A DNA stretch of 64,000 bases from JAOUEA01 sp963810945 (GTDB lineage Bacteria > Actinomycetota > UBA4738 > HRBIN12), in assembly GCA_963810945.1 (NCBI GenBank), contig CAWEPI010000008.1, positions 930,001 to 994,000 of the forward strand. The letters are read 5' to 3'. Within the stretch, counting starts at the first letter, position 1. Each line of letters opens with the position of its first letter. Below the pieces are notes generated by a model that was not told the origin of the DNA, did not search any database, and saw only the letters and a list, made by a program, of their open reading frames with translations. The position numbers and the translations under genes were made by a program. This document shows, one piece after another, positions 8,895 to 17,963 of the stretch.

Positions 8895-9865
8895 CCGACA
8901 CCGGCCTCGCGACGCGCCGACGGGTACGCACCTCCGGCGGAGAGATGGCGTACACGGATGTGGGCGAGGGACCCGCCGTCCTGCTCCTGCACACCGTGCC
9001 GCTCTGGTCGTTCCAGTGGCGGCAGTACGTGCCGATGCTCGCCCCTCGCCATCGCGTGATCGCGCCGGATCTGATCGGCGCGGGCGATTCGGCCATGCCC
9101 GAGGATCGGGCGCTCGACATCCGGGCGCAGGCCGGCTACCTCCGGGAGCTCCTCGCGCACCTCGAGATCGAGCGGTTCGCGGTCGTCGGGCACGGGATGG
9201 GTGGAGGCATCGCACAGCTGCTCGCCCTCGACGGCGACGGGGTCGAGGCGATGGTGTTGATCGACTCGGCGGCGTTCGACCACTGGCCGTCGGACAGCGC
9301 CCGGGAGTTGCAGGAGCGCGTCCGCGAGGTGGAGCCGACGTCCGCGTTCGCCTCGGCCGTGGTGCGCACGGCCTTCGACGTCGCGATGCGACACCGGACC
9401 ACGCTCACCGATGACCTCGTGAGCGCCTACGCGCGGCCCTACGCCGAGGCGCCGGCCGCGCTCTTCCGGATCGTGAACGGACTCGACGGCGTCGGGCTCA
9501 CCGGACGGGAGGCGGAGTTCGGAGGGCTCTCGATGCCCGTGCTCATCCTGTGGGGAGAGGACGACCCGTTCTTCCCGGCCACGGTGGCTGAGGAGCTCAA
9601 CGCCGCGATCCCGTCCTCCACGTTGGGGCTGATCCCCGGCTGCGGGCATTACCTCACGGACGAGGTCGTCGAGACCGTCGGACCCTTGCTCACCGAGTAC
9701 CTCCGCGCGATGTACCTGCGCGCGCCGCACGGTCACGCCGGCGAGAAGGAAGGCGTGGTGATGCTCCAGCTCGAACGCCGTCCTCCGTGGATGGACCTCG
9801 CGGAGGACGAGGCCGACGATTGGTTCGTCGAGGACGACGATGACGATGAGGAGGATCCCACGTGA
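8891..9865 (+). CDS. Alpha/beta hydrolase with glycine in place of the nucleophile
   Basis: 324 residues with the alpha/beta-hydrolase fold: LLLHTVPLWSFQW near the oxyanion region, VIAPDLIGAGDS, then the nucleophile elbow VVGHGMGGG at residues 98-106, where residue 102 is Gly rather than Ser, Asp or Cys. The acid (WGEDDPF) and histidine (GCGHYL) segments are retained. The closest pattern is the haloalkane-dehalogenase or epoxide-hydrolase type GHDMGGG. The last 25 residues are extremely acidic. It overlaps both folP and folB, so it belongs to the folate operon. It may be non-hydrolytic or a scaffold. Confidence 0.8.
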   Translation: MTDTGLATRRRVRTSGGEMAYTDVGEGPAVLLLHTVPLWSFQWRQYVPMLAPRHRVIAPDLIGAGDSAMPEDRALDIRAQAGYLRELLAHLEIERFAVVGHGMGGGIAQLLALDGDGVEAMVLIDSAAFDHWPSDSARELQERVREVEPTSAFASAVVRTAFDVAMRHRTTLTDDLVSAYARPYAEAPAALFRIVNGLDGVGLTGREAEFGGLSMPVLILWGEDDPFFPATVAEELNAAIPSSTLGLIPGCGHYLTDEVVETVGPLLTEYLRAMYLRAPHGHAGEKEGVVMLQLERRPPWMDLAEDEADDWFVEDDDDDEEDPT

Positions 9866-10221
9866 GCACGTCCCGCCTGTTCCTGTCCGGTATCCGTGCG
9901 AGCGGCCACCACGGCGCGCGACCGGGGGAGAAGGACGAGCCGCAGGAGATCGTCGTGGATCTGGATCTCGAGGTCGAGGTGGCGCACGACGCGATCGAAG
10001 CCACGGCCGACTACCGGGGTGTCACCGAGGCGGTGCGAGCGGTGGTGCGCGATCGCTCCTTCGACCTGATCGAGGTGATGGCGCGCGCGATCGCCGACGA
10101 GGTCGCGTCGATCGATCACGTGATCCGCGTGACGGCGCTGGTCCACAAGCCGAACGCGGCGCGCCGCCTCGAGATCGACGGCGTCACCGCGGCCGCGTCG
10201 GCAGAGGCGGGCGGGGGGTAG
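9862..10221 (+). CDS. folB: Dihydroneopterin aldolase
   Basis: 119 residues. Cleaves dihydroneopterin to 6-hydroxymethyl-dihydropterin and glycolaldehyde. Shows the start LSGIRASGHHGARPGEK, DYRGVTEAVRAVV and SFDLIEVMARAIAD, and the C-terminal VHKPNA segment characteristic of FolB. GTG start overlaps the preceding stop (GTGA). Confidence 0.94.
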   Translation: MSTSRLFLSGIRASGHHGARPGEKDEPQEIVVDLDLEVEVAHDAIEATADYRGVTEAVRAVVRDRSFDLIEVMARAIADEVASIDHVIRVTALVHKPNAARRLEIDGVTAAASAEAGGG

Positions 10222-10225
10222 CGCG

Positions 10226-10726
10226 GTGGAGGCCTACCTCGGGATCGGGTCGAACCTGGGGGACCGGCTCGCGAACCTCCAGGGCGCGCTCGACGCGTTG
10301 AACGCCGAGGCCGGGGTGCATGTGGTCGCCTGCTCCCGTGTCTGGGAGACGGACCCGGTCGGCGGACCTCCGCAACCCGATTTCCTCAACGTGGTGGTCA
10401 GGCTGGAGACGGCGCTGGACCCGCACGGGTTGCTCGAGGCCGCTCACCGGGTGGAGGCCGCCTTCGGACGGGTGCGCGACGTGCGATGGGGCCCGCGCAC
10501 CGTCGACGTGGATATCCTCTTGATCGACGGGCTCACCCTCGACGACCCCCACCTGATCGTGCCGCATCCCCGCATGACCCAGCGCGCGTTCGTCCTGCTG
10601 CCGCTGCTCGACCTCGATCCCGAGGCGCGGCTCCCCGACGGCACCCGCCTCGTCGACGTCCCGCTCGGTCCCGACGCGGCCGGGGGGGCCCGCCCGTTCG
10701 CCCCTCCGCTGGTGATCGCCGCATGA
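10226..10726 (+). CDS. folK: 2-amino-4-hydroxy-6-hydroxymethyldihydropteridine pyrophosphokinase
   Basis: 166 residues. Transfers pyrophosphate from ATP to hydroxymethyl-dihydropterin, making the FolP substrate. Signature segments: YLGIGSNLGDR at the N-terminus, WGPRTVDVDILLIDG, and VPHPRMTQRAFVLLPL. GTG 10226 follows folB by four bases. Confidence 0.95.
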   Translation: MEAYLGIGSNLGDRLANLQGALDALNAEAGVHVVACSRVWETDPVGGPPQPDFLNVVVRLETALDPHGLLEAAHRVEAAFGRVRDVRWGPRTVDVDILLIDGLTLDDPHLIVPHPRMTQRAFVLLPLLDLDPEARLPDGTRLVDVPLGPDAAGGARPFAPPLVIAA

Positions 10727-12096
10727 AGGGCCCGCGTCTGTGCCTCCGCTGCGATTGGGAAGGCGAGACCGACGCGCCGCGATGCCCCGAGTGCGGGGCG
10801 CCGCTGTTCCGACCCTCCGCGCCGGAGCCCCGCCGACGCCCGACGACGGATGGGGCGTTGGGAGCCGGGTCCACGACGAACGCGGCCCCGGCCTCACCAT
10901 CGTGGCCGGTGGAGACGCCTCGGCCCCTGGCGGACGATCCGGACGGAGCCACCCCCGCGCGGCCGACGCCGAAGGCGCGCGCGACGGCCCTCGTCGTGGC
11001 CGGGGCCCTCGTCCTGACCGGATCGGCCTTCGCGTGGATCCAGGCACATACGCCGCCCCCCGCCGCCCCCGCCACCGGCCTGAAGGGGACGCTCGTCTAC
11101 GCGGTTCCCGTTGGGGACGACTGGGCTCGGCTCTGGCGCTGGGATCTCGAGTCCAACGTCGTGGCCGAAGGCCCGAAGATCCGCGATCCCGTCGAGCTCG
11201 TGAACGCCTACGGTCCCGGCGATGACTGGGTCGGCATCACGTCGAGGCTCCCGGACGGGCGGTTCAGCGCCGGCATCCTGCCGTACCAATCGCCCAACGA
11301 CGACGTCACGCCGGTGCTCGCGGCGGACATGGTGGCGTGGGGTCCCAGGGGGGAGGGCGTCGCGGGGTTGAGCGTCGGGGGCGCGGACGGATGTCGCCGA
11401 CGGGTCCAGGTGCGCTACGCGTCGTTGGTGCCACGCCGGACCGACGTCCAGGTCGACGACAAGATCTGCGGGATGCCGTTGTCGATCGGACGGGACGACG
11501 CACGCACGTACCTCACGATCCGCCGAGGCCACGATGCGCGCGTGGTGTTCGCGGGCCTCGACCGGTTCCACTTCGTGCTGGGTCACCATGTGCTGGCGAG
11601 CGTCTCACCGGCGGCGGATCTGTTGGTGGTCCCCGGGACGGCCGTGCCCTCCACCCTCGTCCTGCCCGAGGCGTCGGTGCCGCCCAGCGCCATCGCGCAG
11701 GACGCGCACGATCCCCTCGGGGCGGTCACCGGCACGGCGATGTACTTCCGCGGGCTCGCCGGCGGACGGCCGATCCCCTACGGCGTCGGGCCCCATCCCT
11801 TCACGCTCGACCGCGCGCTCGCGTGGTCGCCCGACGCGAGCGACGTCCTCGTGGTGGGTCGCGTGGATCGCCAGTGGGGGCTCTACCAGCTCGGGGCGGG
11901 CCCCTCGCCGGGGCGCCGCGCCCCGAGGTACCTGGGCGCGGTGGAGGGGCAGCTCTACGCCACCCATGCGGACGACGGCACGGGCTTCGTGCTGAACGGC
12001 ACCTCCCTGTCGACGGTCGTTGACGGGCAGCTCACCCCGCTCACGCTGCCGCCGGGGGCGCCCACGCCGGACGGTCCCATCGTCTGGATCCGCTGA
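10723..12096 (+). CDS. Zinc-ribbon membrane protein with extracytoplasmic propeller-like domain
   Basis: 457 residues of unrecognised family. Residues 6-25 hold a CLRC/CPEC zinc ribbon on the cytoplasmic side. A proline-rich linker leads to one membrane helix near residues 88-106. The remaining 350 residues are beta-rich and include AWSPDASDVLVVG, a PD40/TolB-like propeller motif. ATGA overlap with folK places it in the folate operon, although nothing in it suggests folate chemistry. The layout resembles a signalling protein that senses outside and binds inside. Confidence 0.7.
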   Translation: MKGPRLCLRCDWEGETDAPRCPECGAPLFRPSAPEPRRRPTTDGALGAGSTTNAAPASPSWPVETPRPLADDPDGATPARPTPKARATALVVAGALVLTGSAFAWIQAHTPPPAAPATGLKGTLVYAVPVGDDWARLWRWDLESNVVAEGPKIRDPVELVNAYGPGDDWVGITSRLPDGRFSAGILPYQSPNDDVTPVLAADMVAWGPRGEGVAGLSVGGADGCRRRVQVRYASLVPRRTDVQVDDKICGMPLSIGRDDARTYLTIRRGHDARVVFAGLDRFHFVLGHHVLASVSPAADLLVVPGTAVPSTLVLPEASVPPSAIAQDAHDPLGAVTGTAMYFRGLAGGRPIPYGVGPHPFTLDRALAWSPDASDVLVVGRVDRQWGLYQLGAGPSPGRRAPRYLGAVEGQLYATHADDGTGFVLNGTSLSTVVDGQLTPLTLPPGAPTPDGPIVWIR

Positions 12097-12101
12097 GTCG
12101 C

Positions 12102-12107
12102 CATACT
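12102..12107 (+). promoter_or_regulatory. -10 box CATACT before the DUF2520 gene
   Basis: CATACT ends 7 bases before ATG 12115, with no ribosome-binding site. It marks the likely start of the panC-coaX-lysS transcript. Confidence 0.45.
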
Positions 12108-12114
12108 TGCGCCC

Positions 12115-12979
12115 ATGAAGGTGGCGGTGATCGGTGCGGGGCGGGTCGGGACGGCGGTGGGTGTGCTGCTCACCCGCGCCGGCCATCGCCTGATCGCGGT
12201 CTCCGGTCGAGGCCCCACGCGCGATCGCGCGGCACGCTATCTGCCCGACGTCGCGGTCCGTGAACCGGAGGACGCGGCGCGCGACGCGGAGCTCGTGATC
12301 CTCGGCGTGCCCGACGATCTCGTCGCGCCGATGACCGCCTCGCTCGCGGGCGCGGGCGCGGTGGGGGCGGGTGCCTACGTCGCGCACCTCTCGGGCGCCC
12401 TCGGCCTCGATGCGCTCGAGCGCGCCCTCGACGTCGGCGCTCATCGATTCGCGATCCATCCGCTGCAGACCTTCCCGGACGTGGTCCACGCGGTGGAGGG
12501 GATCCCGGGATGCGCGGTGGCCGTCACCGCCGACGACGAACAGGGATACCTCGTGGCCGAGCGCATCGCCGACGATCTGCTGGGCGAGCCCTTCCGACTC
12601 GCCGACGGGCTCCGCCCGCTCTACCACGCGGCCGCCGTGCTCGCCTCCAACGACCTGGTGGCCGTCTCCGCGTTGGCCGCCGAGGCGTTCGCGGCCGCGG
12701 GCATCGAGCGACCCGGTGCGCGCGATGCGACCGCTGCAGCGGGCCACGCTCGACAACGTCGGCGAGCTGGGCCCCGCCCGCGCGCTCACGGGGCCCGCCG
12801 TGCGCGGCGACGCGGGGACGGTCGCGAGGAACCTGGAGGCGCTGGAACGCGAGGTGCCCGCGGCCGTTGCCCCGTACGTCGCCCTGGCGCGCGTCGCTCT
12901 CGACCTGGCCGTGGGGCGGGGTTCGCTCGCCGAGACCGATCGGGCGGCGGTCGAGGAAGTGCTCGCGCGGTGGAGCTGA
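12115..12979 (+). CDS. Rossmann-like protein with DUF2520 (frame broken)
   Basis: About 287 residues. The N-terminal NAD(P)-type Rossmann fold reads VIGAGRVGTAVGVLLTRAGH. IHPLQTFPD is the hallmark of this family, followed by the helical DUF2520 domain (RPLYHAAAVLASNDLVAVS). An extra C near 12713 breaks the frame between IERP and VRAMRPLQRATLDNVGELG. The gene precedes panC in many Actinobacteria. A ketopantoate-reductase-like role has been suggested from context, but the substrate is not proven. Confidence 0.82.
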
Positions 12980-13833
12980 TCCGGGGCGCCGCCGAGCTCC
13001 GCGCCGCCGCGGACGCGCGGCGCGACGCCGGGGCACGCGTGGGCCTCGTCCCGACGATGGGCGCGTTCCACGCCGGTCACGCTTCGTTGATCGCCCGCGC
13101 GCGTGCGCGGTGCGACGTCGTCGCGGTCTCGATCTTCGTGAACCCGCTCCAGTTCGGCACGGACGAGGACTACGAGCGGTACCCCAGGGACGAGGACGCG
13201 GATCTCGCGGCCTGCGAACGGCTCGGCGTCGATCTCGTATGGGCGCCCACGGTCGACACGATGTACCCCCCCGATCTCGACCTGCCCGCGCCCGACCCGG
13301 GGCCGGTGGGCGACCTGTTCGAAGGCGCGGCGCGCCCGGGCCATTTCGCCGGGGTCCTCAAGGTCGTCCATCGCCTCTTCGACGTGACGGGACCCTGCGC
13401 CGCGTTCCTCGGCGAGAAGGACGCGCAGCAGCTCTTCCTGATCCGGCGGATGGTGGCCGAGCGCGGCATGCCCGTCGAGGTGATCGGGTGCCCTACCGTG
13501 CGAGAGGCCGACGGCCTCGCGTGTTCGTCGCGCAACGCCTACCTCGCACCGGCCGAGCGCGCGCAGGCCGGCTGCCTGTTCCTCGGGCTCTCCGAGGCCG
13601 CGGCGCTCGCGCGCGTCGGGGAGCGCGACGCGCGCGTGCTGGTCGCCGCGATCGCGCGCGAGGTCGGCGCCACGGCGATCGCGCGCCTCGACCATGCGGC
13701 CGTGGTCGACGAGGCGTCGTTCACGTCGGTGGATGTCCTCGAGCCCGGCCGGGGAGCCAGGGCCATCGTGGCCGCACGATTCCCGTCGGCGCGCCTGATC
13801 GACAACCTCCGCCTTCCGGAGCCGTCGGCGTGA
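12970..13833 (+). CDS. panC: Pantothenate synthetase
   Basis: 287 residues. Condenses pantoate and beta-alanine with ATP. Class-I nucleotidyl-transferase motifs are present: VPTMGAFHAGH, SIFVNPLQFG, FLGEKDAQQ and SSRNAYL. GTG 12970 overlaps the end of the DUF2520 gene. No panD lies next to it. Confidence 0.95.
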   Translation: MELIRGAAELRAAADARRDAGARVGLVPTMGAFHAGHASLIARARARCDVVAVSIFVNPLQFGTDEDYERYPRDEDADLAACERLGVDLVWAPTVDTMYPPDLDLPAPDPGPVGDLFEGAARPGHFAGVLKVVHRLFDVTGPCAAFLGEKDAQQLFLIRRMVAERGMPVEVIGCPTVREADGLACSSRNAYLAPAERAQAGCLFLGLSEAAALARVGERDARVLVAAIAREVGATAIARLDHAAVVDEASFTSVDVLEPGRGARAIVAARFPSARLIDNLRLPEPSA

Positions 13834-14279
13834 CGGAGGTCGCCGCGCGCCTCGACCGGGTGACGGCGATGACGGCCGCCATGGAGGCGCTGCTGGCGGA
13901 CGGGGCCGTGGCCGAGGGCGACCCCGACGCCGTGGGCAGCGGCGTCCTGGTGGCCGACACGGGTTGCACGCTCGCCGGGCTCCCCGTGGCGCGGGAGGTC
14001 TTCGGTCGTCTGGGCGCGAGGTTCCGGCCACTGACGCAGGACGGTGCGCCGGTGGGCCCCGGGGAGCCCGTCGCCGAGCTCGGTGGTCCCCTCGCGGCGA
14101 TGCGCGGCGCGGCTCCGACCGCCGTCCGTCTCCTCGTGCGCCTCTCGGCGATCGCGTCGGGCCGGCGCCGCCCCGAGTCCGGAGATCCACTCGACGCGTA
14201 CGCGTTGCGGTTGTCGCCCGGGCAGCCGGTGGGCGACGATGAGCCGTCGTTCCACCTGGAGACGAGGGAACCGGAGTGA
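13830..14279 (+). CDS. Orphan N-terminal domain of nicotinate-nucleotide pyrophosphorylase (NadC-like)
   Basis: 149 residues. The segment from VAEGDPDA through TLAGLPVAREVFGRLGARFRPLTQDGAPVGPGEPVAELGG to VRLLVRLSAIAS follows the N-terminal domain of NadC. The phosphoribosyltransferase barrel that should follow, with its DTRKTTPG-type motif, is absent in all frames. The protein ends with about 40 unrelated residues. In related genomes full-length nadC often lies between panC/panD and coaX, so this is likely a decayed or repurposed remnant. It overlaps panC by four bases (GTGA). Confidence 0.65.
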   Translation: MTEVAARLDRVTAMTAAMEALLADGAVAEGDPDAVGSGVLVADTGCTLAGLPVAREVFGRLGARFRPLTQDGAPVGPGEPVAELGGPLAAMRGAAPTAVRLLVRLSAIASGRRRPESGDPLDAYALRLSPGQPVGDDEPSFHLETREPE

Positions 14280-14289
14280 GGGGATAGGC

Positions 14290-15069
14290 GTGCTGCTCGC
14301 GGCCGACGTCGGCAACACCGAGATCGTGCTCGGCGTCTTCCGAGGTCCCGAGCTCGAACACACCTGGCGTCTGTCCACCCAGCCGGAGCGCACGTCCGAC
14401 GAGCTCGCCCTCGCCCTGGGCGGTCTCCTCGCACAGCGAGGGATCTCGTTCGCGTCGCAGGTCACGGGGCTGGTCGTCGCCTCCGTCGTGCCGGACGTCA
14501 CGGCCGCGTTCCGCGAGATGGCGGCCGGGTCCTTCCCGTTCGAACCCATCCTCGTGGGGCCGGGAACCAAGACGGGCGTGCCCATCCTCACGGAGAATCC
14601 CCGCGAAGTGGGGGCCGACCGCGTGGTCAATACCCTGGCCGCCTTCACCCGGTTCGGCGGCCCCGCGATCGTCGTGGATTTCGGCACGGCCACGAACTTC
14701 GACATCGTCTCGGCGCACGGCGAGTTCGTGGGAGGCGTGATCGCACCTGGGATGCAAGCCAGCGCGGCGAGCCTCTTCTCCCGGACCGCGCGCCTCACGC
14801 GCGTGGAGCTCACGGCGCCGTCGAGCGTGATCGGCAAGAACACCGTCGAGGCGATCCAGTCGGGCCTGATCTTCGGCACCGCGGGCGAGGTCGACGGGAT
14901 CGTGCACCGGATCCTGCACGAGCTCGGCGATGCCACCGTGATCGCCACGGGTGGGCTGGCTCCCGTGGTGATCCCCCACTGCACCACGATCGACCAGCAC
15001 GAGCCCTGGCTCACGTTGGAGGGGCTGCGTCTCGTCTTCGAGAAGAACCCGGTGACCGAGGATGCCTGA
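14290..15069 (+). CDS. coaX: Type III pantothenate kinase
   Basis: 259 residues. Phosphorylates pantothenate, the first step to coenzyme A, taking over from PanC just upstream. Motifs: LLAADVGNTEIVLGVF, VGADRVVNTLAAF, VVDFGTATNFD, GGVIAPGMQ and ATGGLAPVV. Start is GTG 14290. Its TGA overlaps the probable ATG of lysS. Confidence 0.94.
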   Translation: MLLAADVGNTEIVLGVFRGPELEHTWRLSTQPERTSDELALALGGLLAQRGISFASQVTGLVVASVVPDVTAAFREMAAGSFPFEPILVGPGTKTGVPILTENPREVGADRVVNTLAAFTRFGGPAIVVDFGTATNFDIVSAHGEFVGGVIAPGMQASAASLFSRTARLTRVELTAPSSVIGKNTVEAIQSGLIFGTAGEVDGIVHRILHELGDATVIATGGLAPVVIPHCTTIDQHEPWLTLEGLRLVFEKNPVTEDA

Positions 15070-16616
15070 GGAACCGGAAGACGCCGGCGCGGGAGAACGA
15101 TGAGCAGCGCGTCTCGCGCGAGGACGAGGTGCTCGCCGCACGGCGCGAGAGCCTTGCGCGCCTCGACGAGGCGGGGATCCCGGCCTTCGCGCTGACGCTC
15201 GAGCAGGCGCTCGGCGTCGAGGACCCGACGCCCGTGGTCGAGATCCAGCGGGCGTTCGATGGCCTCGAGGCCGGCGCCGTTACCGACGAGGTGCGTACCG
15301 TCGCGGGTCGGGTCGTCCAGCGGCGGGACATGGGCAGGCTGCAGTTCCTGGTCGTGCGCGACCGCACCGGCGACATCCAACTCTTCTGCAACGCGAAGGA
15401 GATGGACGCCGACGCCAACGCGGTGCTCGGCGAGGTCGACCTCGGTGACATCGTCGGGGCGACCGGGCGCGTCGGGACGACCAAGAAGGGGGAGCTCTCG
15501 GTCTTCGCGCGGCGGCTGGCGATGCTCACGAAGAGCTTGCGCCCCCTGCCCGAGAAGTGGCACGGACTCCAGGACCCGGACCAGCAGCAGCGTCGGCGCT
15601 ACCTCCATCTGATCGCCGACGAGGCGCCGCGTCGCTACTTCCTCGCGCGAGCCGCCGTGCTGAAGGCGATCCGCCGCGTCCTCGACGAGCAGGGCTACCT
15701 GGAGTTCGAAGGACCGATGCTGCAGCTCGTGGCGGGCGGCGCGAACGCGCGCCCGTTCACGACCTTCCATCACGTCCTCGATCAAGAGATGAAGCTCCGG
15801 ATCTCGCTGGAGCTCTACCTGAAACGGATGCTGGTGGGCGGGGTCGAGCGTGTCTACGAGCTCGGTCGGAACTTCCGGAACGAGGGGATCGATGCCGATC
15901 ACAACCCCGAGTTCACGATGCTCGAGGCCTATCGCGCGTACGGCGACTACAACACGATGATGCAGCTGTCCGAGGACCTGATCGCCGCCTCCGCCCGCGC
16001 GATCGCGCCCATCTTCGGCCGGGACCCCGACGCCGCGTCGATCACGTACCGGGGGCGCGACCTCGACCTCACGCCGCCGTTCCGTCGCATCACGATCCTC
16101 GGCTCGGTGTCCGAGGCGGCAGGCGAGGAGATCACGCTGGACCGGCCGGATCTGCGCACGATCGCTGCGCGCCACGAGGTGCAGGTCGCCGATGCGTGGG
16201 GTCCGGGCAAGATCGTCCAGGAGCTCTTCGAGAAGCTCGTCGAGGGGACGATCGAACAGCCCACGTTCGTCTGCGACTTCCCCCGCGAGGTCTCACCGCT
16301 CGCGCGGCCGCATCGCGACGACCCCGGGCTCACCGAGCATTTCGATCTCGTCGCCGGCGGCCTCGAGCTCGTCACCGCGTTCTCGGAGCTGACGGACCCG
16401 ATCGAGCAGCGCGCGAAGTTCGAGCTCCAGCAGGCGATGAAGGAGACGCTCGGCGAGGAAGCCCACCCGCTCGACGAGGAGTTCCTGCGCGCGCTGGAGC
16501 ACGGGATGCCTCCGGCGGGAGGGATGGGCATGGGCGTCGACCGCCTGCTGATGCTGTTGACGGACGCGCCCAGCCTGCGCCACCTCATCATGTACCCGAG
16601 CCAGCGACCCGAGTAG
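15062..16616 (+). CDS. lysS: Lysyl-tRNA synthetase, class II (N-terminal frame break)
   Basis: About 517 residues. An OB-fold anticodon-binding domain comes first (TVAGRVVQRRDMGRLQFLVVRD). The class II catalytic core follows, with motif 2 FRNEGIDADHNPEFTMLEAY and motif 3 GMGMGVDRLLMLL. The true start is most likely ATG 15062, inside the coaX stop (ATGCCTGA), reading MPEEPEDAGA. An extra G near 15091 then separates this from NDEQRVSREDEVLAARR. Without that correction only GTG 15129 is usable. Confidence 0.92.
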
Positions 16617-16654
16617 GTGCGCCGCGTCCGTTCCCGTCGTGCGTAACGGCGGGC

Positions 16655-16660
16655 TATGCT
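16655..16660 (+). promoter_or_regulatory. -10 box TATGCT before the cNMP-domain gene
   Basis: TATGCT lies 49 bases before ATG 16710. In this case a leader with a good Shine-Dalgarno sequence (AGGAGGGG) is present. Confidence 0.4.
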
Positions 16661-16709
16661 TCGCCCTCAGGACGACCAGGACGGAGCTGCCGGGAGCAGG
16701 AGGGGACGC

Positions 16710-17124
16710 ATGGCTGAGGGGATCGAGGCGCTCCGGCGCGTGCCGCTGTTCAGCGGGATGTCCGATCGTGAGCTCCGCAAGGTGCTCGAGATCACCAAGG
16801 AGGTGACCCACCCCGGCGGGACAGACGATCGTCGAGGAGGACCAGTCGGCCGTGGGCTTCCACCTGATCACCGACGGAACCGCGGAGGCCTTCGTCGGTC
16901 ATCAGTCGGTGGGCACGATCGGTCCGGGCGACTACTTCGGTGAGATGTCGCTCCTCGACGGGAAGCCTCGCTCGGCAACGGTGAAGGCCACGTCGGAGCT
17001 GCACACGCTCGTGGTGCCCTCGTGGAGCTTCAACCAGCTGCTCGACAAGCACCCGGAGATCATGCGGGCGTTGCTCGTGGAGCTCTGCGCGCGGCTCCGC
17101 CGCGTCGAAGCGCTGCGCGGTTAG
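16710..17124 (+). CDS. Stand-alone cyclic-nucleotide-binding domain protein (frame broken)
   Basis: About 137 residues, a single cNMP-binding (CRP-like) beta-barrel: LRRVPLFSGMSDREL, ITDGTAEAFV, GPGDYFGEMSLLDGKPRSATVKA and a C-terminal helix. There is no DNA-binding helix-turn-helix, so it cannot act as a normal CRP. An extra G near 16820 breaks the frame after EVTHPGG. Its stop overlaps the stop of the opposing regulator by three bases. A related domain is fused to a transporter at 48981. Confidence 0.8.
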
Positions 17125-17498
17125 CCCCGCTCCTCGTCGGACTCGGTGGCCTCGTGCAGGACCACGACCAGGTCCTGCAGGCCGACGCCCTTCGCGAGGA
17201 ACCCGGACGCCCCCGCCTCCAGCGCGGCGCGCTCCACACCTTCGTCCGCGTGCGCGGTGAGGATCACCACCGGCAGGTCGGGCTGGGTCTCGTGGATCCT
17301 CTTCATCGCGTCGATGCCCGAGAGATCCGGCATCGACAGATCCATCAGGACGATGTCGGGCTTCAGCTCCTCGGCTCCGGCGCACGCGGCCACGCCGCCC
17401 CCGGCCTCTCCGGCCACCTCGATGTCGCCGACCAGACGCAGTGCCGAGGTGAGCGCCTTCCGGAAGGCCGGATGGTCGTCGACGACCAAGACGCGCAA
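17121..17498 (-). CDS. Receiver-only response regulator
   Basis: 125 residues, a single CheY-like receiver domain. The acidic pocket is VVDDHPAF, the phospho-acceptor Asp lies in DIVLMDLSMPDLSG, and the conserved Thr and Lys lie in VVILTAHAD and FLAKGVG. It resembles the NarL/FixJ type but lacks the C-terminal DNA-binding domain. TTG 17498 is chosen because AGAAGGAG precedes it by about 7 bases. No kinase is adjacent, so its partner is unknown. Confidence 0.8.
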   Translation of the reverse strand: MRVLVVDDHPAFRKALTSALRLVGDIEVAGEAGGGVAACAGAEELKPDIVLMDLSMPDLSGIDAMKRIHETQPDLPVVILTAHADEGVERAALEAGASGFLAKGVGLQDLVVVLHEATESDEERG

Positions 17499-17963
17499 AT
17501 CCCTGTCTCCTTCTGGCGGTGTCGGGAGGCTCCGCACGCGGAGGCTCGTCCTTCCTTGCTATAGGTGAGGCCCGGGATGCGGGCCGGGAACGAACGTGAT
17601 TCTGCGGCGCAACGTAGGACGCGCGCAATCTGCCATCCGGGGGACTTTGATTAGTCCTTCCGGGTAGGACGTATGGACCTTCGACCTCCCCCATCCGCCG
17701 GACGCGCGCGAGAAGGCGGAAAAGGTCGCCGTCGGGCTCATCCCGTGTCGTCCAACGTCCGAAGAACCCATCAAGAGCGCGCGGACGGGGAGGCCGGAAC
17801 ATGCACGAACGGTTCGGGGGTTATCGGGACCCACGGGTATACTCCGTACCAGTGGGCGCTGCGGCCGGACACCGGATGCGGCGCCCGAGGCGCCTCGGGG
17901 GTAGGACGTGGTCCGCTGATCCTCGAGGACGGACTTGCGGGTCGCGGCCCGGAGGGCGCTGAC
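17499..17963. promoter_or_regulatory. 465-base intergenic region between the regulator and clpC
   Basis: No credible gene was found here. It carries a perfect -10 box TATACT at 17838-17843, about 120 bases before clpC. It also has the sequence GGAAC-N19-GTT at 17796-17822, which resembles actinobacterial SigR/SigH promoters, and an 11-base palindrome CGAACGGTTCG at 17806-17816. On the other strand a TATAGC box near 17560 could serve the receiver gene. The long leader suggests stress regulation of clpC. Confidence 0.45.

Noticed and set aside
11605..15141. Very long open frame on the minus strand (over 1,000 codons)
   Set aside because: It lies opposite panC, coaX and neighbours that have clear protein families; its translation is Arg/Pro/His-rich with no recognisable domain. 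Such frames are by-products of high GC.
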